Source of the DNA: Anisodus tanguticus
Lineage: Eukaryota; Streptophyta; Magnoliopsida; Solanales; Solanaceae
Assembly: GCA_034509755.1 (NCBI GenBank)
Contig: CM067541.1
Location: 14,930,001 to 14,994,000 of the forward strand
DNA length: 64,000 nucleotides
Direction: 5' to 3'
Shown here: positions 1 to 10,300 of the stretch, in pieces
Position numbering within the stretch: the stretch's first letter is position 1
How the letters are laid out: the number at the start of each line of letters is the position of its first letter
Made by a program: the position numbers and the translations under genes
Notes under the pieces: generated by a model
What the model was told of the DNA's origin: nothing
The model's input: the letters and a program-made list of their open reading frames with translations, nothing else
Database searches by the model: none

Positions 1-99
1 ATATTTAATCACTTTGGTTCCTTAATTTGATTAGCTATCCAGGTTTATTTTACAAGTATAAGGACCTAGATTGATAACTGAGGAAAACATAGACTAATT

Positions 100-221
100 A
101 CAATAACAACATACCAAGTGAAATCCCACGATGTGGGGTATGGGGAGGGTAAAGTGTACGCAGACCTTACCTCTACCTTGGAGGGTAGAGAGACTGTTTT
201 CGAAAGACCCTCGGCTCAATA
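100..221 (-). mobile_element. SINE-like element with perfect 17-bp TSD
   Basis: On the minus strand the element begins with ttgagccgagggtc and ends in a ttgttattg tail. It is flanked by the perfect 17-bp direct repeat gaaaacatagactaatt at 83-99 and 222-238. Body features (cccacgatgtgggg, gcagaccttacctctacctt) match the other short elements in this window and resemble the TS/Au-type SINE 3' module of Solanaceae (recognised from memory). No clear tRNA-like A/B box head is seen, so it may be a very short SINE or a LINE-mobilised 3' module. Confidence 0.8.
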
Positions 222-777
222 GAAAACATAGACTAATTTAAAATAATTATATTCTTGTACCAACCATGAAGACATCAAAATTGTTTCTGGTTTATCTTTT
301 CTCCTTGTTTCCCTAATTGAATATTCAACATGTTGCTCAAATTCAAAACCTTTTTTCTTTGTTTTTAAAATTCCATTTTTTCTCTTGTGTTGATACTCTG
401 CTTTCAGTTTCCTGCGCTGGGAGTGCTCTGTGTCCCGTTTCTTGTTTTATTTCAATCCTATCTTCAGGTTTGCAGTTATTTATTCATCTGATTTTGGATT
501 TTGATTTTTAAACGGTTTTAAGTATAGTTGCTATATAATTCTGTCTAGGGTTGATATTTATTTCCTTGGTGATCTGTGTTAGTCTTAAATCTTAAATAAG
601 CTAGACTAAGATTGAGACATGAATTGTTCACCATTTCTCGTCATCCTGAACACTTGTCATTGGAACTTCCTTGGGCCTAATGTTTGTTAGTGGACATTCT
701 TTTTGTGCTCACATCTGGGAGGGTTTAGTTTACTATGCCTCACTATAGTTATAGGTCTCTTCCCAGGGATAGCTATG

Positions 778-1160
778 GCTAGGAGTGGCAAACGGGCTTT
801 TCCGGTCGAATATGGGCGGGTTACACAAAAACGGATAAAATATCCGACCCGCCTATATATAACACTGATAAAAAAATGGGTTAACCGATATCCATATTAT
901 CATGGTTTCAGGAATAGCCAGGTGAGAACACAAGTTAATTAAAAACCAAAATAAGCTTAGATTCCCAGGAAGAAAGAACCCGTGAAAATTAAAATGACAA
1001 GCAGGCAAATAGGTATCGATAAGATGGATATCCATTTTTTAGTGGATAATATGGATAACATCCATATTTGATCCATTTTTTAAAAAGGTCGCTTTCCAGC
1101 CGATGTCAAATGGGTCGGGTTGAATGGTTACTTGTTTTTTCTAAACCATTTTGCCAGCCC
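778..1160. mobile_element. non-autonomous hAT-type MITE, 383 bp, 8-bp TSD
   Basis: The element is bounded by the 8-bp direct repeat tagctatg at 770-777 and 1161-1168. Its ends form imperfect terminal inverted repeats (gctaggagtggcaaac on the left, ttttgccagccc on the right). The interior repeats gcgggt/cgggtc motifs near both ends. The 8-bp TSD and a TAGG-GTGGCAAA terminus fit small non-autonomous hAT elements. There is no transposase ORF. Confidence 0.75.
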
Positions 1161-1338
1161 TAGCTATGACAAACCTTTAGTGAGAGTGAAGGGCAGCCTT
1201 TCATTAGAGTTGGTACAGTTTTGGTTGTAGTTTGGGCATGTCAAGTAGCTACAACAATAAATAATTCCCTGTTATTTGAAAAGAATGTTCGTCTTTCCGT
1301 TGTCCTTTTTTTTAAACTCTTTACACGTTGTAATGCAG

Positions 1339-1460
1339 GGCTGTTTTTTGCTATACTAGGTGGAGTTCTGTTTATACCAGGATTCTACTATACGCGGATT
1401 GCATACTATGCTTACAAGGGTTACAAAGGTTTCTCTTTCTCCAATATACCTCCCGTATAG
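1339..1460 (+). CDS. last exon of TMEM230-like membrane protein
   Basis: The exon encodes a 39-residue C-terminus containing LFIPGFYYTRIAYYAYKGY, the signature of the TMEM230 / DUF872 family, and ends SNIPPV with a TAG at 1458-1460. The family protein is a small two-pass membrane protein linked in animals to endosomal and secretory vesicle traffic; the plant role is not established. The visible hydrophobic stretch LFFAILGGVLFIPGFYY is the second membrane segment. The acceptor is tgcag at 1334-1338 and the exon enters in phase needing one upstream base (2 nt plus 39 codons plus stop). An in-frame ATG at 1221 lies in the intron and is not the real start. The gene converges with the minus-strand gene ending at 4316. 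Confidence 0.82.
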
Positions 1461-2462
1461 AGTTAGGGATGGTGTCGATACATTGTACAGCTAGGTCATT
1501 TCCTGTGTTTTAAACTTTTGCTCTACCTAGATAAGTTTGTAAACAAAGTGAATCTGGTAAAAAATAGTGTTGCTTCTCTTAATGCTAATAAGTTACCTGG
1601 GAATGAGAATGATGTTGTCCAGCCATCTGATTTGGACATTGTACCATTACTTGCTTAACTATGTACTCCTTAACTCAACCTCAGTGTGGACGATGTAATA
1701 ATACGAGTCCTTGTTAGTTTTTGAGATTTTTCAATATAATCACAACTTTTACTTCCAATCTTTGGGCAGAGAGGTTTGCCTGCATAGTTTAGCAGACATG
1801 ACTATGTTGTTGTCCAACTGGTTGGAGAAATAGCACAAAGCATTTTAGTCAAATGCTGATCTATATTTTATGCATCGACAGGGACACACAACAATTTTGC
1901 TTTGTTGTTCGGGTAAGCGATATTATTCCTATAATTTAATATACCATTGTTGAAATTAGCCCCTGAAAATAAAACAAAAAAGATTGGAAGGCGTATCTGG
2001 AATTTTTTAGTGTTGTATGGGTAGTGTAGATTCTTTAAAGGGTGTGACGCTGTGGTAGGTCATCTATTTGCTCCATTCAGAAGCCCATCATACAGTAATG
2101 AGATGGATAAAAGATTGTACCTCTACTTCTAGAGCAATATATATCAAGACCCTCCTAGAAATGTCTGTTAGGATTTGTGTCTCAAATTCTACCTAATCAG
2201 AATACGGTAAATAAGCGAAGAATAAATAACAATAGATTTATAGTTCACTCTCAATACGAGAGCTACGTTCACTTTGCCGTTGCAAATTTGACTATAATCA
2301 AATAGGGAGTTTGAGTTTATAATTTTCTCTTGCTCGCTTTTTCTCTTGCTCGACTCAAGAAAGAAAACGGTGTCCTAGTCTATATAGCGAAAATTAGGGC
2401 GAATATAATACAAGCCCGGAATTTCAAAAATATCTTCCACTAAATAACCTTATATTATATTA
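1461..2462 (+). other. 3' UTR and downstream flank of TMEM230-like gene
   Basis: No coding signal is seen. Candidate poly(A) signals include aataaa within gaaaataaaac near 1970, so the first ~500 bases are probably 3' UTR. The rest is unassigned non-coding DNA running up to a MITE at 2463. Confidence 0.45.
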
Positions 2463-2719
2463 CTCCCTCTGTTTTAAAATATTTGGCTTGATTCGGAATA
2501 CGAGGGTCAAATTGACTAATGTTCGATTTGTATTGGGATATAGAATCTTCAATTTTTTTGAAATAAAATTTACAAATTTAGAAACTAATAAAAAGTATTA
2601 TAAGTCACAATAATTAATAATTGAAAATATTTGGAATGTATATGAAAAAATTATGATCAAAGAAAATATACTTTGACTGTTCAAATAGTAACTAAGACAA
2701 ATAAATTGAACGGAGGAAG
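2463..2719. mobile_element. Stowaway-like MITE, 257 bp, TA target
   Basis: Terminal inverted repeats ctccctctgtttta (left) and the complement of gaacggaggaag (right) are flanked by TA on both sides (2461-2462 and 2720-2721). The interior is AT-rich and has no ORF. The CTCCCTC(C/T)GTT terminus and TA duplication are typical of Stowaway (Tc1/mariner-related) MITEs. Confidence 0.8.
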
Positions 2720-2721
2720 TA

Positions 2722-4315
2722 TTTGATATAACTTAGACTTACATAAAGTTTAGGATATTACTTTGATTTACGTACATCAAATTGAAAGAAAGTGCATGCA
2801 TATGATGAAAGATTTATTGGCTAGCCTGTGTTGACAAGCGGATGACATTCAAGAAGTTGTGTGCAATGAGGAATTCCGCACCTTGTAGAAGCTACAGTTA
2901 CGCAGAAAGCATTTGGACCGGTGATGGGGTAAAATTTATTCTCACATAGGGTACATTAAACATCAATAAACAGCATGACACATGTTTGTATATAGATTTT
3001 TATCATTTGACTATTGTTAATTAATATGTATTCTTACAATGACACCTCAATCCAAATATGTGTTCTTACATCATTAAAAAATCCATGGTAAGTAGATCTG
3101 ATTTGATATAAATATCTGATAACGATTTTTAGTTTTTACCAAAGGTCACCTTCGCTGGTGCTATTTAGCTTCTAATCACATTTCCAAATGAAATAAGATG
3201 AATTATAGATGTTTGATCAAAGCTTGTTTTGTTCAAAAAGTGCTTATTTATTTAAATAAGTGCTTATTTTTAAAAAATGAGGTGTTTGATCAAACTTTTC
3301 AGAGAAAATAAGTATTTCTGGGGAGTAGCAAAAGCTAAAAAAAAAAGATTTTGCCCAAAAGCACTAGTTTGAAAAGTACTTTTGAAAAAAATACACTTAG
3401 AAACACTTTTTAAAAGCTTGACCAAACACTAATTACTGCTCAAAAGTGTTTTTAAAATTAATTGGCAAACAGAGATTATTTTTCACCAAAAGTACTTTTT
3501 TGAGAAGCATTTTTACAAAACACTTTTGAAAATAAGTTAGATTTTAAAAACTTGACCGAACAGGTTATTAGTGTAACCCACGAGTTTTATAACCAAAGTA
3601 TATAAGCTAGTAATGAATGGATCTGTGTATTACAAATTCAGCTGAATACGTCATCAAAACGGCTCTTTCAGAGTTTAGCTTGATCCTGGAAAAAGTGCCT
3701 TTGATAAGGACTTGAAACAAATAGTATTAGATTATTCAAGTATCAAAAGGGAAACGAAATTGGTTGCACATACACTCAATTCGACACATTAGCACCAAAT
3801 TTATGCAAGATCGTCTATTTTAAGAGCATTTTTATCTTCATATGTGCTTTATAAATATTGTACCATCGCTCTATCGTTGGTACTCCACTCCAAAGTCCAA
3901 ATTGCTCGCACTGCCATCAGTTGTTTTTAGTGGATAGGACACCAAAATGAGAACTAGAAACTAGAAATCCCTTATTTGAAACCAGTTGTCCAGTAACAAA
4001 AGTACATAGATATATTGTAAAAGATAACAACAGAAAGCTTTAGCATCACATCAATAACTTCAGAAGACTGCATGGGCCGAGGCCTACAACGCAGCATTGT
4101 TACAGCAGCTAAAAATGTGTGACAATCACATTCTGATACATTAAAAAAAACTCCAATGCATCAGTACTTCTTGTCTATATTACATATATATATATATATA
4201 TATTGGCGACATCCCTTCACGGTGTTTTTGACCGTCAACAAACAGCACTAGATTTCTGGCAACAGGAGAAAAATAGCACATCCCGACAAGATTTTACCTT
4301 CTCTCCTTTGGCATA
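2722..4315. other. intergenic region between convergent genes, with foldback repeat
   Basis: Non-coding DNA between the 3' ends of the TMEM230-like gene and the 132-aa protein gene. The right-hand ~300-500 bases are probably 3' UTR of the minus-strand gene. At about 3205-3570 there is a foldback-like repeat: tgtttgatcaaagctt on the left and aacttgaccgaacag on the right, with internal runs of aaaagtgctt / aagcactt in both orientations. This is a common MITE-type pattern in plants. Boundaries and TSD could not be fixed. Confidence 0.5.
4184..4203. repeat. (TA)n microsatellite
   Basis: About ten TA units directly precede ttggcgacatccc. It lies in the probable 3' UTR of the minus-strand gene whose stop codon is at 4316-4318. 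Confidence 0.9.
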
Positions 4316-4369
4316 TCATACATTCTCTAATTTGCTAGCTACAGCTTTTGCTTTTTCTTCGGCCTGGTT
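4316..4369 (-). CDS. exon 3 of the 132-aa plant protein
   Basis: After the acceptor tgtgcacag (minus strand, AG at 4371-4370) the exon gives 17 codons, NQAEEKAKAVASKLENV, and a TGA at 4318-4316. The frame continues exon 2 in phase 0, and the Lys/Ala-rich end matches what I recall of the family C-terminus. Confidence 0.7.
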   Translation of the reverse strand, partial: NQAEEKAKAVASKLENV

Positions 4370-7300
4370 CTGTGCACAAAACATTTAATAAGTATACAAC
4401 AAAAAAGCCAAAAGTAAACATCTCACGCAGCAATTAAAAGTGATCTAACAATGAGTGGGTAGGAGTTACAAATACACCAAAAAGTATAACCATGGTGTTG
4501 CATGGGTCTTAGATTGCAGGTACGATTTAAATCGGAACCAATGTTTGCCTCATTCTGATTTATACTAGTATTCATTATTTATTTTTGTGCTAGCCATTGT
4601 GGCACACCACCAGATTCATGCCATAGGTTATCCAATTTTTAGTTGCTATAGAATGAAAAGATAGTTTTCTTTTTTTCTTTTGGAAGAAAAAATACTTTGC
4701 GGAGTAAGTTCTGAACTTACTTTTGTGATTCTGTAGAGAGAAATCAATCAAAGGTAGAATCAGAAGGAAATGTAAGCGGACACCAAAATCAGAACTCAAC
4801 CAGGCATGCTCTCAATTTAGAGCATGCTGTATTCATCATTTAAACATTAGGAAGTTTTCAAACAATTAATGATTCATGTAGAAAATTCCTACCAATTAAA
4901 TGTCAATTTCTAACTTCTAAGGAAACGAGGCAATCTTGATCCTTCATTAAACAAAACCCAATAAATGCTAAAGAAAACAAAAGCATGTCATATCCACTTC
5001 CAATTACAGTTATTTGTTTGAGAAAGGAAGTAGTTTCTTAAGACCTAATACCTTCCATCTAGCATTTCATGCTCTCTTCCCTACCTCATTGACTCGCTGT
5101 TAACTTGAGCATCAAAAGCAGAAGGCAAATAGTAATTTTTGGTTTTCATTCAAAAGACCATGCCTTGAGAGAGTGCACGGCTAGATGCTTCTCGGATAAC
5201 ATCAAGCCTTGCTTAGAAGAGATCAGGCACTAAAACCATGGAAGGAAAGACGAGAAAACCTGGGGGGAAATCAGAAAACAGAAGACGAGTCATCCTTCAC
5301 CATCCCCCCTTCCCCCCAACCCAACCCCCCTCTAACCCCTTATTCACATTGAAAAGAATCTACAAACCAAGATAGTTTTTATATTGTTCTCTTTCTCTCC
5401 TCTTTTCTATTTTTAGTTGTCAAACTCAACTTTTTTGACAACTATGATCATCCATAAATAATTTAAAGCAATCAAAGAAACATAGTCAATATATTCCTCA
5501 CTGCAAACACAGAAAGAAGAACTAGGACGTGATGCATTGAGATTTGTTGCAGAATCAAGATTCTACATGATGCAATGATAGAATGTTTGCTTTCTACGCA
5601 TGACACAATAATATAATCTACTTTCTCATCTGCGTATTAGTCTTTGAGACATCTAAGTTGAGACATTTCCAGTTTCACCACGCATGTTATGAATTTTAGC
5701 TAGGGGTCATCTTTAAACTTTAGCAGTTGCAGAAATATTAGCAAACTTGCTTTAGGTCTAAAACCGACCAAATAAGTATAATATTCTTTTCCAAAATGCA
5801 GAGGCCTAATGTTATTGGATTTGGAATATTCATTTGGATGCCTAGAATAAATATCATAATTCCTCTAATCAATTTTACATGACATAGTTTTAATTGGTAT
5901 GGAGTGTATAATTTGAATTTGACTTGTAAATATACTGGAAGTTGTCTGAGTAATAACAAAGCAGCAGTTGAAAGATGGAAAATAATCAAATATCATATCA
6001 ATGTTTAAAAATTGATAAATGAATTTGAAATTTTGAAAGATATGTGAAAGCAAAATGTTTGTTATTTGTAAAATGTATGTCAAACATTTGGGATCTCCCA
6101 AAAAATACAATAATTACACCTTGACCCCAAGCTAGTTGGAGTAGGTGGAATGAATCCTAATATCGTACATGTTTTGTTTGGGTCCATAATATTTCACAAT
6201 TCCACAAGGAAAGATTATTTATAATACTAGTGGTTCTCTAACATACTAAGAGCCTTCTAATAAGCACTAGTCTTCTAGTTGGTATCACCTATACGGATTT
6301 TCAACTTCATTGTTTTTTTATCCATACGATGCCCCAGTGCAAAGGTGTGAGAGGTGACTATGGATGGTTTCAGGAGAGTAGAGGCAGGTCGAAAAAGTAT
6401 TGAGAGAAGTGATTAGACAGGACATGCGCAGTTCCAGCTTACCGAGGACATGACCTTAGATAGGAAATTGTGGAAGACATATATTAGGGTAGAAGGTTAG
6501 CACCCTATAGTTCCTTGTCTTTCAATTTCTGTTATTATCTGATGCTTCTTGTACTCCGATTATCGTACTATTTTATTGTAGTTACTGTTCAGAATGCTTT
6601 GTCACGCTTTCTATCGTATTTTTTCATGACTTATTCATTCCTGTTATTTCCTTTCCAAACTGCTTTTGAGTTGTTTTTCTCGAGTTGAGGGTCTATCGAA
6701 TAAAACATCTACCTTCATGGTAGGGGTAAGGTCTGCATATACTCTACCCTTCCCAGACCTCATTTTGTGGGATTACACTGGGTATTTTTTTTTTTAATCT
6801 TTGCTAGATCGGAAACAAGCCTCTCTACCTCCACAAGAGGTAGGGGTAGGGTTTGCCTACACTCTAACCTCCCCACATCCCACTTGTGGGACCACACTGG
6901 GTATGTTGTTATTGTAGATAAGCCTGGATTCCAAGATATTCTAAATCTTTTGAGACAACTTTCTTCGATGTAATTTTAGGTCTACCTCTTGTAACACTTT
7001 GAGTTATCACGTTTTTACATCTAAGCACCACTATCCATTTCCCCTTTCAGTTGCTCTTGTTAACCATTAGAAAACAGTTTACACTAAACACCCCTAATGC
7101 TGTCCAAGCTTAAAATAAACCCATTCTTGTTGCAGATTTATCTCGCCTCATGCTCTATGCAATAAAGCTTGTAACTCATAACAAAAAAGAAACATTTTCA
7201 CGTGACATCTCTAATATGTTAGACTTCCAAAACATGATGCGAGAATATAAACGAGAACACAGAATTTTGTAGCATTTGCTTCAAGCGGGCTAAATGGGAC

Positions 7301-10300
7301 TGAAAGTTGTGTAAAGATCTTTAACCTCTTGTGATGGATCATTTTCTCCTTATAGATCAAACCATTAACACATATTTGCTCTATTGCTTTTTATACGACA
7401 CTTTTTCTTTTAGTTTGGTCCCAAAAAAGTGGCACCTTTATATATTTAACTTTAAACATCGCATTTTACCCATAATAACATGCTTTGTAGCCACAGAAAT
7501 ATCATGACATGGAGAGGCGGATCCAAAATTTGGAATTCAATCTCAAATTAAATAGATAAAAAGGGACAACATAAAGGCTTGCATGGTTTTTTGTTCAAGA
7601 AAAAGAGCAAAAATCAGGTTAAATATGGTACCAGGAGATTTGAACCCTTGTCAAGGAGGGCACAACAAAGCTTAATTGGGTTCCACCTTTGCCGTTGAAC
7701 CAACAACCCACTTTATTACTAGGTTCTCAACTAGAAATTTATTATATGTTTAATGGATTCTCAATATAAATACAGCGCCCGAGCAAACGTTATTGGGTTC
7801 CCGAAGCCCACACCTTATAAACTAAATCCTCCCTTGATGGCATGTTTCAGACCACAAGTTCAAAGGTTACTTTTTTATGTGCCAGAAGTCTTTTTTTCTT
7901 AAACTTTGTACACTGCCATATAAACTAAAATGAAGGTAGTACAACATAAGAAGCATAACTTTACCTTACCTTACCAAAATACACATAAGAGGCATAACTT
8001 CTTAAATCTGTGCTACCAACTGGAATGCCCACGTCGACTCCCCACCCCCACCTCTAAACTTCCCAAAATTCAGCATCATGCTCCCCTCATCACGCCCCCA
8101 AAATAAAAGAATATGAAGATCGAAGAGGCATGGTATCTTAACCATTTGGAATAAATTTCAGTGGCTGGAGTAAAAAGAAAAATCAACACTTTGAAGCAAA
8201 AACAAACCTTGTGAGAGCTGAAGAAAGACATTCATGAAATGGAGGTGGAATGAGCTCCTAGCAAAGACAATCACTGGTGCAAAACTTACACTAATTATGT
8301 TCTTGGTGAAAGTTATTAGCATCTGCAATCAATCTTTCCTAACTACCCATCCCCAATTTTCTCTACCATGACAGTAGGTACCAATTTCCACATTAATCTC
8401 TTAGCTATGTTTCACGGAGTTGCTTACAAGTATGTATGTGATACGGCTACGAGATAGTATCCGGTACAAAATCGAGCTCCTCTTTGCTGCTAAATTTTCC
8501 AATTTTGAAGAATCCACACACATTGCACAATGGCTGACACAGATCTCACAACTGAAGGATACTATATAACTTAGATCAATTGGATGTCAGACTTAAAGAG
8601 TTCATGAACAATACAACGCCCAAGAACGTATATGTCCTTTAGACTGTTTGTTGGAAGCTTACCACATTTATCCATAACACAAGTTATTCTTCACGGCCCT
8701 GTAATACCTCAAGCAAACATTTCATTATCTATCATTTTCTTCTTGAAAGGAGGGGATATAACAGAATGATTAATGTTTGTGGTCTCCAGATGTTAGATTC
8801 CACTATAACATAGGTCGGCTAGCAACAGTTTGCACAACTGCATGGGAAGGTCTCAACCATCTACTTAAACTTTTTACATGAAGTGTTACAGTTTCAGAAA
8901 AGAAAGAAAGAAAGAAAGAACAGTATTTTTATAATATTATATTCTCAGTTTTCTTTAAGAACTGCATTGGGTTGCATAGTGTTTCAAATTTAAGGAGTAG
9001 AAAAGCCATGAAAGTTTGCTCGGTAAAGTCAAGGCACTAGGTGCCAATCACGGCTCGACCAGAAATTGGGTCGTGACAACTTTCAAGAGATTTAAGTAGG
9101 GGATTGTAACTAGAGAGCATCAGCAAGGACTTCATCCTAAATAAAATCTTCCTAGTTGCAGCAAGAGACTGCACCAACACGTTGTATTAATTAGGACTTT
9201 TTTTGCTCATTATGCCTAAGAACAAACTAAAATCCAAGATCATAACCTGCAGCTACATGATCCTAGACAGGAAATGACATGGAGACAACTGCAGAGACGG
9301 TAGAAAAGACGTCTAGCGAAGAGAAGAATCAATTTTTTTTATCAATAAAAAAAATGGTAATGAGAAGACTCAATTTAAAGTTCATAAATACTTTATCCAC
9401 ATCTGTAAATAATTGTCATTGCAATGATTAACATAATCTGCACCAAGTAGGAGCACAGTAAGAGGTAAAGTTAAGGTCATGACTAGAAAAAGACGCATCC
9501 CCAGGTAAGAGCAAGTGGATGTTTTCTTCTGTGGCACAAACTATAGAATACAAAACTTAACCTTAAAGATTACTTGATCAGAAAGTAGAAATCAGATAAA
9601 CACCACTTAGGGGTCGTTTGGTAGAGTACATAAAAAAGTGTTGAATAGGTTGTATTAGTAATGCTGGTATTAGTTATACTGGTATTAGTTATGCTGGCAT
9701 TGCTTGTGCTGAGATTATTCTTATTCAATGTTTAGTTTGGTGTATTAAATTTGAGCCGAGGGTCTATCAGAAACAACCTCTCTACCCCACAAAGGTAGAG
9801 GTAAGGACGGTGTACATGTTACTTTTCCAGACCCCATTGTGTGGGATTACACTGGGTATGTTGTTGTTGTTGTTGGTTTGGTGTATTAAATATAACATGC
9901 ATTGCATAATTTTTTAAAAAATAATGTTTGTTTACAAATGCTTTAGCTTTGTACATTTGTTGATATCTAAAAATATAATCAATTATCAATTCACCACTTT
10001 ATTTTTTTAAAGAAAGCATATGTTGCGGATGTACTTTCCGTCCTTGACATAAATTATTTAAATGTGTAAAAAAAATATGAATCCTAACAAAGTAGAACAA
10101 TATTGATTGGATGCAGTTCTACAATTTCAGCAATTTCGCAACGCCAATAGCATCAAAATACACAATGACGACCTGATAAGAAACTGAAATAAGAATTATC
10201 GGTTCCAACAAAATAAAGAATTTGGTCTTTGAGCTTCCTTTTTTTTCTTTGGCTCTTTCCATTTCGACTTACTATTCATAAAATGTATTTAAATCAGATC

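Larger units (their letters stand above)
1..1338 (+). other. intron of the TMEM230-like gene (5' exons outside window)
   Basis: The exon at 1339 starts in the middle of a conserved protein domain right after a splice acceptor (pyrimidine-poor but ending in tgcag). No upstream exon of the family is visible between 1 and 1338, so this stretch is read as intron and the 5' part of the gene lies before the window. It holds a SINE-like element (100-221) and a hAT-type MITE (778-1160). The open frames at 317-511 and 703-942 look like chance or transposon frames. Confidence 0.6.

Noticed and set aside
1221..1460. ORF of 79 codons as a complete gene
   Set aside because: Only the last 39 codons match the TMEM230 family; the upstream residues are intron sequence before a splice acceptor.
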